From Pyrinomonadaceae bacterium (lineage in GTDB: Bacteria > Acidobacteriota > Blastocatellia > Pyrinomonadales > Pyrinomonadaceae): 54,311 nucleotides of DNA. The first letter of the stretch is position 1, and every line of letters begins with the position of its first letter. The DNA is taken from contig JACVRN010000024.1 of NCBI GenBank assembly GCA_014534425.1, positions 1 to 54,311 on the forward strand. The letters run 5' to 3'. The notes below the pieces were generated by a model. It worked only from the letters and a program-made list of their open reading frames with translations, was not told the DNA's origin and did no database searches. Below are positions 8,527-16,232 of this stretch, piece by piece. The position numbers and the translations under genes are program-made.

Positions 8527-10390
8527 AAGCAGCCTTCGCCTGGGCCAAATCCACCTCCGGCTCAGAACTCTTTCCTCCGCCCATCCAGCGCCGCGCCGAA
8601 TCAATCAGGACGACGATTGATGCCACCATCAAGATGGCCGTGAGCGAGACGTTGATGTAGCCCTGGACAGCCGTTTCGGGTTTTTGAGAGAGCGGCCAGA
8701 AGTTGTCCGTGATGGATTGCCAGCCCGCTACGAGCGTCGTTATGGCTACGAAGGAGAGCGGTAACAGAGTCACCCAACTGTAACGCGCGCGGCCCATGTT
8801 GATGATGATGGTCGTAGCCACGCAGAGCGCCACGGACGCGAGAAGCTGGTTGGCTATGCCGAACATGGGCCAGATGGTAGAGATGGAGCCTGACCAGATG
8901 AAGGCTGCCCATCCGGCTACCACGAGCGCGGTCGTCACGAACGAGCCGGGCAGCCAGTTAGGCTCTTCAAATTTTTTGTAGAACCTTCCGCCGAACTCTC
9001 CGACGAGAAAGCGCGCGACGCGCGTGCCTGTGTCAATCGTCGTCAGTATGAAGAGCGCCTCGAACATGATTGCGAAGTGATACCAATACTTCATGAAGCC
9101 GGAAAGCAACGGGATGCCGTCGAAGATTTTGGCTATGCCGAGCGCTAAGGTGACAGCGCCGCCCGTGCGCCCGCGCAAGTTTTTCTCGCCCGACTCGGCT
9201 TCCAGCCTGTCAATCTCTTTCGGCTGTATGTCGAAGCCTTGTCCCGTGTGATTGTCAACCATCTGCACGTAGGCGGCCCTTTGCGCGTCCGTCTTCTGCG
9301 CCGTGTTGATGGCGAAATAGTCGCCTGGGAAGAGCGACGTTGCAGCAATCAGGGCCACAACGCCGACGACTCCCTCCATCAACATCCCGCCGTAGCCAAT
9401 CATGCGCGCGTCCCCTTCTTTGGCAATCATCTTCGGCGTGGTGCCAGAAGAGATGAGCGCGTGAAAGCCGCTTATTGCGCCGCAAGCGATGGTGATGAAG
9501 ACGAACGGGTAGACCTTGCCCGGAATCACAGGCCCGCCGCCCGCCACGAACGGCGTCCACGCAGGCATGTTCAGAGTCGGGTGAACAAGTATGACGCCTA
9601 TGATTAGAAAAGCAATCGTCCCGATTTTCAGGTAAGATGAAAGATAATCGCGCGGGCACAGCAGCATCCAGACGGGAAGCACAGAGGCTATGAAACCGTA
9701 GGCCGCCATCAGCAGGATGATGGTGTTGCGCGAAAAGGTGAAGCTCGCGGCCCAGGAGCTTTCCGCTATGCGTCCGCCTAAGAAAACGGCCAGCAGCAGT
9801 CCTACGACGCCTATGGCGCTCGCTTCCGCAATCTTGCCGGGCCGTATGCGGTACATGTAAAGACCCATCAGGAGAGCTAACGGAATCGTAAAGCCCACCG
9901 TAAAGGCTCCCCACGGCGATTCGGCCAGAGCATTAACGACCACAAGGCCGAGGCCCGCGAGCGCTATGACGACGATGAAGAGAATTGCGACGCCAGCCAC
10001 CAGACCCGAAAGCGGGCTAATCTCTGTACGCGCAATCTCTGCCAGAGATTTTCCGCGCCTGCGAACGCTCGCCACCAGAATCATGAAGTCATGAACCGCG
10101 CCGCCCAGGCAGACGCCTATCACCAGCCACAGCAGGCCCGGCAGAAAACCGAACTGCGCCGCCAGCACAGGCCCCACCAGAGGCCCCGCGCCAGAGATGG
10201 CCGCGAAGTGATGGCCGAACAGCACCCACTTGTTCGTAGGGTAATAGTTGTGGCCGTCATACATGGTCTTCGAAGGCACGGGCCGCGCATCATCCAGCGT
10301 CAGAACCCGCGCCGCTATAAACGCGGAGTAGTAGCGATAAGCAATCGCCATCACGCACAGCGCGCCAACGATAATCGGTAATGCATTCAT
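8525..10390 (-). CDS. cstA: Carbon starvation protein CstA family transporter
   Basis: A 621-aa polytopic inner-membrane protein with about 16 hydrophobic segments. The family signature near the N-terminus ([23 protein letters not shown], and the following CLGGAVHDF) is clear. CstA/BtsT proteins import pyruvate or peptides, often induced on carbon limitation. A soluble loop near residue 370 ([20 protein letters not shown]) is typical of the shorter branch of the family. The ATG follows AGGAGAG. No regulatory two-component genes are adjacent. The 390 bp upstream form a leader without recognisable genes. Confidence 0.94.
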   Translation of the reverse strand: MNALPIIVGALCVMAIAYRYYSAFIAARVLTLDDARPVPSKTMYDGHNYYPTNKWVLFGHHFAAISGAGPLVGPVLAAQFGFLPGLLWLVIGVCLGGAVHDFMILVASVRRRGKSLAEIARTEISPLSGLVAGVAILFIVVIALAGLGLVVVNALAESPWGAFTVGFTIPLALLMGLYMYRIRPGKIAEASAIGVVGLLLAVFLGGRIAESSWAASFTFSRNTIILLMAAYGFIASVLPVWMLLCPRDYLSSYLKIGTIAFLIIGVILVHPTLNMPAWTPFVAGGGPVIPGKVYPFVFITIACGAISGFHALISSGTTPKMIAKEGDARMIGYGGMLMEGVVGVVALIAATSLFPGDYFAINTAQKTDAQRAAYVQMVDNHTGQGFDIQPKEIDRLEAESGEKNLRGRTGGAVTLALGIAKIFDGIPLLSGFMKYWYHFAIMFEALFILTTIDTGTRVARFLVGEFGGRFYKKFEEPNWLPGSFVTTALVVAGWAAFIWSGSISTIWPMFGIANQLLASVALCVATTIIINMGRARYSWVTLLPLSFVAITTLVAGWQSITDNFWPLSQKPETAVQGYINVSLTAILMVASIVVLIDSARRWMGGGKSSEPEVDLAQAKAA

Positions 10391-10776
10391 CTCTCTAAAA
10401 CTCTCCTGATTCGGAGCATGCGTGGAGTGCTTTCGTCTTGCCCTAGATAATATTCACCTTTTCCAAATTTGCGAAGCGGCAAGCCGCGCATTAAGCCATC
10501 AGATAAGTGAATGTCTGGATTCTTATAACATGGGATTAAGCCGCGCGAGTGTTGATTTGAAGAGCGCAGCCTCACATGGGGCTAGGCCCGCCGGGGCAGC
10601 AAATTCTTATTGCTTTTCCTGTGAGAGAACGGTTAAGCTTCGCGGCGCTGCGAGTCGCGCCTCCTCGCCGGGCAAACAACAGAAATTTCCGGCGACTTCA
10701 AGACACACTAACACCCGACCGCGCGTGAAGGCGCTCACGGCAGCTAGGAAAACTTGAAACTTACAGCGCGTAGCCC
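10391..10776. other. Non-coding stretch upstream of cstA
   Basis: About 385 bases between the cstA start and the small secreted peptide's stop. A 62-codon minus-strand frame here has no family signal. I see no strong hairpin, terminator or tRNA. It probably holds the cstA promoter and leader. Confidence 0.4.
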
Positions 10777-11031
10777 TTAGAAAACTGACAGCACGTTAAC
10801 CATCAGGGTCAACGCAATCTCAGCCACCGAGCCAGCATCCGATGTCAAAGGCGTATCCATCGGCCCCGCAACCGTCACGCTTGGGTTTTGCATCTCGCCC
10901 GTCGCGGATGTTTGCTGCTGGTCAGGCGGTGGATTTGTTACGCCTGGACATAATATGTCACCGGCAAAAGTAGGGAAGCTAAGCACTAATATTAAAGTTG
11001 CTGCTGCCCAGAATCGCTGAAGTTTTTTCAT
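10777..11031 (-). CDS. Small secreted peptide of unknown function (GDILCPG type)
   Basis: An 84-aa protein with a clear signal peptide (MKKLQRFWAAATLILVLSFP, then TFA|GD). The mature part begins GDILCPGVTNPPP, is rich in Pro, Thr and Ser, has one Cys, and ends in a hydrophobic ALTLMVNVLSVF. The ATG follows TGGAGAAA at good spacing, which supports real expression. It is transcribed divergently from the TPR-AAA+ regulator at 11152, with 120 bp shared between them. I do not recognise a family by name. A secreted signal or a surface peptide controlled by the neighbour is a hypothesis only. Confidence 0.75.
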   Translation of the reverse strand: MKKLQRFWAAATLILVLSFPTFAGDILCPGVTNPPPDQQQTSATGEMQNPSVTVAGPMDTPLTSDAGSVAEIALTLMVNVLSVF

Positions 11032-11151
11032 TGTATTTCTCCAGAGCTTTTGAAATTAGAAAAGTGTTTAGAGTTAAGACTAGGGCCAAAAACGGGCGCA
11101 TAATAGCACTGTATTAAGTCGAAACACTATCCGCAAATTTTTTTGCAAGAT

Positions 11152-13443
11152 ATGGAAAGGTATAAGCCTCAGATGAGTTTAGCGGCGCGGCTCATTCGAC
11201 AAATAGAAAATCCTGATCTTGACTACGTTGAGCGGGTGTGTCTGCGCTGTCAACTTGCTAAAGAACTGGAAGATTCTGGTAACTATGAGGCTGCCCGTCG
11301 CGCTATAGGTCAATTGTGGCAACGAATTGGTGAACGACCAAATCTTGACGGTCTTAACCAGCAAATTGCCGCAGAAGTGCTATTGCGTGCTGGGTCTTTG
11401 TCAGGGTGGATTGGCAGCGCCAATCAGATAGAGGGTGCACAAGAAATAGCAAAAAACCTCATTAGCGAGAGTATTACGATCTTTCAGACATTAGAGCAGA
11501 GGGAGAAAATAGCTGAGGCATATATTGATCTCGGAATTTGCTACTGGCGTGAAGGCGCTTTTGATGAAGCGCGTGTGACTTTACGCGAGGTGCTGAATCG
11601 ATTCGCTGATACGAATGGTGAACACAGGGCGCGCGCTTTACTCAATAGCGCTATAGTTGAAATATCAGTGATGAAATTCAGCGATGCTCTTCAACTCTTA
11701 TTGGAAGCAGCTCCCTTATTTGAAGAAAGTAAGAATCACTCTGCTAAAGGTAGATTCCATGTTAACTATGCTGCTCTACTAAAGAAGCTTGGCGTAGCAG
11801 AACAACGTGAGGATTATATAGATCAAGCTTTGATTGAGTATGCCGCCGCCAGTTATCACTTTGAGCAAGCGGGTCATATACGCTACCAAGCTGCCGTAGA
11901 AAATAATCTTGGCTATCTATTCTTTGTCACGGGAAAGATTGCTGAAGCGTATGAGCATTTAGACCGCGCTCGCAGGCTTTTCAGTAATCTCAAAGATAGT
12001 GTTCATACTGTGCAGGTTGATGAGACTCGCGCGCGTGTGTTCTTAGCACAACGCCGGAATGCTGAGGCTGAGAAGGTTGCGCGTGGGGCGGTGCAGACGC
12101 TGGAGCGGGGCGATGAGTTGTCGCTCCTGGCGGAGGCTTTGACGACGTGGGGTGTGGCGCTGGCGCGGCTTGGAAGGTATGAAGAGGCGAGGACGGCGCT
12201 TGGGCGCGCGGGCGAGGTGGCAGAGCGTGCGGGTGATAAAGAGAGCGCGGGCGTCGCTGCTATTACGACTATCGAAGAGCTTGGGGAACAGCTTGCAGTG
12301 GGCGAGCTAAGAGCTATGTATGAGCGCGCCGACGTGCTGCTGGGCGAGTCGCAGAACACGGAAACGCTGAGGCGTCTTAGGGCTTGCGCGCGTGTGGTCG
12401 TGGATGCTGTGCGCGTTCGTGTCGTGCAATCAACCGCGCCGGACTTCGTGTACGCGGATGAGCGCACGGGCGAGCTATTGCGAACGGCGCATCTCATTGC
12501 GGGAACGCAGTCACCTGTGCTGATTACGGGTGAGACGGGTGTGGGAAAAGAAGTGCTGGCGCGGCTCATTCATCATTGGAGCGGGCGCGAGGGCGAGTTC
12601 GTTGCGATCAACTGCGGAGCGCTGACGGAGACGCTTTTTGAGTCGTTGCTCTTCGGCCACGTACGTGGCAGCTTTACAGACGCCGTGCGAGATCACGCGG
12701 GCGCTGTACGCGAAGCTGTGGGCGGCACGCTCTTTCTGGACGAGATTGCGGACCTCAGCTTTACTAGCCAGGGCAAGCTCCTTCGCTTAATAGAGCGCGG
12801 GGAGATTCACGCCGTAGGCGCGCCTCTGCCTGAGCATGTGGACGTGCGCATCATCGCTGCCGCCAATTGCGACCTTGAGCGAAGCACCGCGCGCAGAGAG
12901 TTTCGCGCAGACCTCTTCTACAGGCTCAACACTTTTCATCTGGTCATCCCTGCGCTCAGGGAGCGGCCCGACGATATTCCTCCGCTCGCCAACCATTTCA
13001 TTGAAGAACTCCTCAAAATACATCGCAAGCGCGTGACCTTTACTCCAGAAACAGTCCAGGCTATGCGAAGACTTCCGCTCAAAGGCAATGCACGCGAGTT
13101 GCGTGCTCTGATAGAGCGTACGCTGCTGACGGCGAAAGACAATATGGTAATTACACCTCCCGACGTAGAAGCTGTTTCGCTCAGACGATTGGTGAGCATG
13201 GCTACGCTGTCCGACCCTTGGGAAGGATTCTCGCTGAAGGCCGAAGTGCTGGACTTTGAAAACAATCTCATCAAGCTTGCGCTTGAAACCGCCGGAGGCG
13301 GAGTCACGCAGGCCGCACGCCTGCTAGGCATCACACACCAGCGTCTTTGCGCCATGCTTCAGCGTAAGCATAAAAATCTACTCCCCGCAAAAAAGAGTTC
13401 ACCACCACGCAAGCGAAGCGTTATTAGCAAATTAGGTCGTTAA
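11152..13443 (+). CDS. TPR-sensor AAA+ transcription activator, NtrC-like, with Fis-type HTH
   Basis: About 763 aa. Residues 1-400 are helical TPR-like repeats (AEAYIDLGICYWREGAFDEA, NNLGYLFFVTGKIAEAYEHL). A sigma-54-activator AAA+ domain follows: Walker A GETGVGKE near 460, Walker B GGTLFLDEIADL, and the arginine region REFRADLFYRL. The loop that is normally GAFTGA reads GSFTDA. The C-terminus carries a Fis-type helix-turn-helix (GGGVTQAARLLGITHQRLCAML). TPR heads usually sense a peptide or protein partner. I chose the ATG at 11152; a TTG at 11143 and an ATG at 11173 are alternatives. Base composition shifts from AT-richer to GC-rich near 12050, suggesting a domain graft. Confidence 0.9.
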   Translation: MERYKPQMSLAARLIRQIENPDLDYVERVCLRCQLAKELEDSGNYEAARRAIGQLWQRIGERPNLDGLNQQIAAEVLLRAGSLSGWIGSANQIEGAQEIAKNLISESITIFQTLEQREKIAEAYIDLGICYWREGAFDEARVTLREVLNRFADTNGEHRARALLNSAIVEISVMKFSDALQLLLEAAPLFEESKNHSAKGRFHVNYAALLKKLGVAEQREDYIDQALIEYAAASYHFEQAGHIRYQAAVENNLGYLFFVTGKIAEAYEHLDRARRLFSNLKDSVHTVQVDETRARVFLAQRRNAEAEKVARGAVQTLERGDELSLLAEALTTWGVALARLGRYEEARTALGRAGEVAERAGDKESAGVAAITTIEELGEQLAVGELRAMYERADVLLGESQNTETLRRLRACARVVVDAVRVRVVQSTAPDFVYADERTGELLRTAHLIAGTQSPVLITGETGVGKEVLARLIHHWSGREGEFVAINCGALTETLFESLLFGHVRGSFTDAVRDHAGAVREAVGGTLFLDEIADLSFTSQGKLLRLIERGEIHAVGAPLPEHVDVRIIAAANCDLERSTARREFRADLFYRLNTFHLVIPALRERPDDIPPLANHFIEELLKIHRKRVTFTPETVQAMRRLPLKGNARELRALIERTLLTAKDNMVITPPDVEAVSLRRLVSMATLSDPWEGFSLKAEVLDFENNLIKLALETAGGGVTQAARLLGITHQRLCAMLQRKHKNLLPAKKSSPPRKRSVISKLGR

Positions 13444-13603
13444 AAAAAAGGGGCGCGTATCAAATATTCCCTTCTGCCCGGTCACGCCCCGCATTAAATA
13501 GCCCGTATTTATTTACCCCTATCCTTGTGGCCCGGATTGTGCAACGGGCCTTCCAATCAAACCTCATCTCATCATTTCAGTGGCCGGATTCTGTTTACAG
13601 GAC

Positions 13604-13948
13604 ATGAACCCACGCGTCCAGACGGTTATTAATATCATTCAAAAAGACCTGAGCCGGAAAGTTACTCTCAGCGAGATGGCGCAGGCCGTGAATCTTTCTG
13701 CCGAACACCTGCGCCGTCTTTTCAAATCCGAAATAGGTATGACGCCGGTTCAGTATCAGAAGAAGCTACGGCTGCTGGAAGCGCGCCGTCTGCTTGAGAG
13801 CACTTTCCTGAACGTGCAGGAGATTATGGTGCAGGTGGGCTTGAGCGACGACAGCCACTTCGTACGCGACTTCAAGAAGCTGTACGGACTCACTCCGGCG
13901 CAGTACAGGGCGCGTCACAGGCACGCAAAGAAGGAAAAAAGAGAATAA
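13604..13948 (+). CDS. Stand-alone AraC-type DNA-binding domain protein
   Basis: About 114 aa containing only the double helix-turn-helix of AraC/XylS regulators: first HTH KVTLSEMAQAVNLSAEHLRRLF, then the second helix pair and signature VGLSDDSHFVRDFKKLYGLTPAQYR. There is no ligand-binding domain. The GTG at 13580 gives eight more residues, but the ATG at 13604 (MNPRVQTVI) starts at the natural domain edge. Lone domains of this kind may act as constitutive regulators or with a partner. A hairpin, a repeated TCGGCCAATAAAT-like element and a perfect palindrome follow immediately downstream. Confidence 0.88.
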   Translation: MNPRVQTVINIIQKDLSRKVTLSEMAQAVNLSAEHLRRLFKSEIGMTPVQYQKKLRLLEARRLLESTFLNVQEIMVQVGLSDDSHFVRDFKKLYGLTPAQYRARHRHAKKEKRE

Positions 13949-13950
13949 TT

Positions 13951-14017
13951 CGGACGTTTTGTCCGAAACGGCCAATAAATGCTCGTTTCGGCCAATAAAT
14001 TAGTGTTGACGCGTCAA
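13951..14017. promoter_or_regulatory. Possible operator region: direct repeats and a perfect palindrome
   Basis: CGGCCAATAAAT occurs twice at 20-bp spacing (13969-13980 and 13989-14000), a helical-face distance of two turns. The 12-bp palindrome TTGACGCGTCAA lies at 14006-14017 and contains a -35-like TTGACG with a TAATTT 17 bp downstream. A small hairpin (CGGACGTTTTGTCCG) at 13951-13965 may end the AraC-type gene. AraC proteins commonly bind such direct repeats, so autoregulation or control of the downstream RNA is plausible. Confidence 0.45.
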
Positions 14018-14080
14018 TGAAGCTAATTTAATTTACATGTGTTCATTGGATACTCCTTCTGAGCAAGAAGGCGCAAGAGG

Positions 14081-14113
14081 GAATGGGATGCTATTCTTAC
14101 CGGCATCCCATTC
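14081..14113. repeat. Perfect 11-bp hairpin GAATGGGATGC
   Basis: GAATGGGATGC at 14081-14091 pairs exactly with 14103-14113 around an 11-nt loop and is followed by an A-run. A second hairpin, GCGACGGA/TCCGTCGC at 14144-14151/14170-14177, follows. They may be parts of the transcript leading to the structured RNA. Confidence 0.55.
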
Positions 14114-14195
14114 TAAAAAAAAGCTTCAAGACTTTTAGCGCGGGCGACGGAATAAACATCTCGAACTTCTCCGTCGCTCCTTATTAAAAACTTTA

Positions 14196-14366
14196 ATCTT
14201 GTGGTGCAACGTGGCGGTCGGGGGATTGGCTAGACCGGCAGGCCGTAGGTCTATGCTTTGCGAGCGCCACTTCACAAGATACTCCTTTGCTTGAGGCGCA
14301 AGTGAAGGGGGAACCCGAACCGCCCTTGAGTTTGATGAGGTGCTCTTGGGCGGTTCGGCGTTTATT
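14196..14366 (+). ncRNA. Candidate structured RNA of unknown family ending in an intrinsic terminator
   Basis: Three nested stems are visible: ATCTTGTG 14196-14203 with CACAAGAT 14273-14280, GTGGCG 14211-14216 with CGCCAC 14265-14270, and TAGACC 14231-14236 with GGTCTA 14248-14253. A small CTTG/CAAG hairpin follows at 14290-14302. Then comes a 10-bp terminator stem CGAACCGCCC/GGGCGGTTCG (14316-14325/14348-14357) trailed by TTTATTT. No reading frame fits. I do not recognise 6S, SRP, tmRNA or a known riboswitch core. Confidence 0.5.
14316..14366 (+). terminator. Intrinsic terminator
   Basis: The 10-bp stem CGAACCGCCC pairs exactly with GGGCGGTTCG across a 22-nt loop and is followed by GCGTTTATTT. 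It is the clearest rho-independent terminator in the window and ends the candidate RNA. Confidence 0.65.
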
Positions 14367-14438
14367 TAGGGGAAGTCTCAAGACTAAAGACTAATTTTTT
14401 GGTGGTGGTTTAATTTCAGATTGAATGTAAAGCTGCTT

Positions 14439-14910
14439 GATATTCACCACAGAGGCGCAGAGGACACAGAGATAGCACAGAGGGTTGAATGAGTCCTCAG
14501 GTTAACAAAATAACTGAGGCGATTATTGGAGCGGCAATAGAAGTTGATCGTTCGCTTGGGCCTGGATTATTAGAATCAACTTATAAAGGGTGCTTATGCC
14601 GTGAGTTGAGTTTGCGCGAAGTATCGTTCGAGCGCGAAAAGCCATTGCCTTTAGAATATAAGGGCATTCATTTAGAATGCGGCTATCGCCTTGATTTACT
14701 GGTTGCCGGTGCAGTTGTAGTTGAAATTAAAGCTATCGAAGCTATAGCGCCAGTACATGAAGCACAGCTATTAACATATTTAAGACTGGGCGGCTGGCGT
14801 GTTGGCTTGCTCATTAACTTCAACGTCGAGGTGCTCAAACAGGGCATTCGGCGGAAGATTCTTTAACTCTGTGCTATCTCTGTATCCTCTGCGCCTCTGT
14901 GGTGAATATC
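14439..14910. repeat. 44-bp inverted repeats tightly flanking the GxxExxY gene
   Basis: The left arm 14439-14482 and right arm 14867-14910 are reverse complements with one mismatch. Both contain CACCACAGAGGCGCAGAGG and the ACAGAGATAGCACAGAG segment. Weaker pairing continues outward to about 14375 and 14972 (ACTAATTTTTTGGTGGTGG against CCACCACAAAAAAGAATTAGT). The coding region starts 6 bp after the left arm and its stop codon abuts the right arm. Confidence 0.92.
14489..14866 (+). CDS. GxxExxY family protein (PD-(D/E)XK nuclease-like)
   Basis: A 125-aa protein with the naming motif in [12 protein letters not shown] (G-LL-E-ST-Y). The nuclease-like core is YRLDLLV followed by VVVEIKAIE, a D...E-x-K arrangement matching the PD-(D/E)XK fold to which this family is assigned. 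Its function is unknown. Translation is probably driven by AGAGGG at the end of the left inverted-repeat arm, so a paired hairpin could hide the ribosome site. The gene is more AT-rich than its neighbours, consistent with transfer. A role in moving or processing its own flanking repeats is conceivable but unproven. Confidence 0.92.
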   Translation: MSPQVNKITEAIIGAAIEVDRSLGPGLLESTYKGCLCRELSLREVSFEREKPLPLEYKGIHLECGYRLDLLVAGAVVVEIKAIEAIAPVHEAQLLTYLRLGGWRVGLLINFNVEVLKQGIRRKIL

Positions 14911-14980
14911 AACCTTCCCCTCACTCAATCTTAAATCAACCCACCACAAAAAAGAATTAGTCTGAGGACTCCCACAGCCT

Positions 14981-16132
14981 TTATTCGTTGCTCATAGTAA
15001 TGCGTATGTTTCGCGCGGCCAGTTCTTTGACGAAAGCTTCAGGGGGGATGCAGCGTTCCTGTGGGATAGCGCCCTTTTCGAGTGTCTCGCCGCGAGCCAT
15101 CATCTGGGCGATGATGGAGGCGGGAAATGCGGTCGTGCGCTGCATGGCTGAAAGACCTGTGGACTCGTCGAAGCGGTCGATGATGTAGTAACGAAGCGTC
15201 TCCGACTCGCTCTTGCCAAGGCGTGCGCCGCGAAATTCTACGAGAATCAGAACCACGTCAGGCTCGTCCGCCGGAAGACGGCGCAGCAGCATTTCTCCCA
15301 GCACGCGCCTGGGGCTGACGCTTGCGCCTTCAACTTCAATCGCTTCGCTTGAGCAGAGGCCTAGGTCAACCAGGAGCTTGAATTTTTCACAGTGGCCCGG
15401 ATAACGAATCGTCTTGTAATCAAGCTCTCGCACGCGATTCAAGAATGTTTCGGGCAGCGTGGAGGTGCCGCCCGAAGTTTGAAACGCCTCCAACTCTTCG
15501 AAGGGCGCGGGGAAGCTCAGGCGCTCGACCTCTGTCATAGAATCAATCTCTACTATGCGGCCTTCGCGTATGACGCGTGCGCGCTCTATGTACTCATTGA
15601 TTAAGCCTTCGACGGAAAAGACAATCTGGTAATTGAGCGGCGGCCTGGGGGCTTGCGGAAGTCCGCCGACGCGTATGTGTATCTCTTCCAGCTTCTCAAA
15701 GCGGGCCGCGCCGTGCGCTACCAGCACAGAGGCCATGCCGGGCGCAAGGCCGCAGTCCGGGATGATATTTATACCGGCGCGCTTTGCCTCAGCATCCAGC
15801 GCAAGCTCGCTGTCAACGACAATGTTATTGCCGCCCAAGTCGCAGAAGTTCACACGCGCCTCAATCGCCGCTCGCGCAAGCTGAAGGTTATAGCTGTAGA
15901 CGACGCAGCTAATCACGGCATCGTGTCCCCGCATCAACTCTACGACCTGCTCGTGGTCAGAGACATCGACCTGCGCCGCGCGTAGCCTGTCACTTTTGAC
16001 GGCCTCCACGACCGCGCGTGCGCGCTCTCTGTCAACGTCAGCGACAGTCACGCGCACGCCTTCGGCATTGTGCGCCAAATCAAAGGCCGCACCAAGTCCC
16101 ATGCGGCCCGCTCCGAGTACCAGAATCTTCAT
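14981..16132 (-). CDS. Saccharopine dehydrogenase-family oxidoreductase
   Basis: A 383-aa NAD(P)-dependent enzyme. The N-terminal Rossmann fold is visible as VLGAGRMGLGAAFDLA, followed by TVADVDRERARAV. The middle contains CDLGGNNIVVDSELALDAEAK and IIPDCGLAPGMASVL, hallmark segments of saccharopine/lysine-6-dehydrogenase-like proteins. The length matches lysine 6-dehydrogenases better than full saccharopine dehydrogenases. The substrate cannot be fixed from sequence. An amino-acid ABC transporter sits just upstream on the same strand, which supports a role in basic amino-acid catabolism. Confidence 0.88.
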   Translation of the reverse strand: MKILVLGAGRMGLGAAFDLAHNAEGVRVTVADVDRERARAVVEAVKSDRLRAAQVDVSDHEQVVELMRGHDAVISCVVYSYNLQLARAAIEARVNFCDLGGNNIVVDSELALDAEAKRAGINIIPDCGLAPGMASVLVAHGAARFEKLEEIHIRVGGLPQAPRPPLNYQIVFSVEGLINEYIERARVIREGRIVEIDSMTEVERLSFPAPFEELEAFQTSGGTSTLPETFLNRVRELDYKTIRYPGHCEKFKLLVDLGLCSSEAIEVEGASVSPRRVLGEMLLRRLPADEPDVVLILVEFRGARLGKSESETLRYYIIDRFDESTGLSAMQRTTAFPASIIAQMMARGETLEKGAIPQERCIPPEAFVKELAARNIRITMSNE

Positions 16133-16143
16133 AATAAAAGTCC

Positions 16144-16222
16144 AGAGAGTCTGGAGAGTCTAGAGAGTCTGGAGAGAAGAACGAGTTGACTCTCTAGACT
16201 CTCCAGACTCTCTAAACTCTCT
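16144..16222. repeat. Hairpin built from GAGAGTCT words
   Basis: The left arm (16144-16176) repeats AGAGAGTCTGGAGAGTCTAG and the right arm (16190-16222) is its near-complement. It separates the saccharopine-dehydrogenase-like gene from the transporter genes. Confidence 0.8.
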
Positions 16223-16232
16223 AGACTGTTTT

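Noticed and set aside
10387-10575. 62-codon minus-strand frame upstream of cstA
   Set aside because: It overlaps the cstA start, has no ribosome site that I can see, and no recognisable motif.
14081-14113. Intrinsic terminator at the GAATGGGATGC hairpin
   Set aside because: It is followed by an A-run rather than a T-run on the plus strand and has no T-run on the minus strand either.
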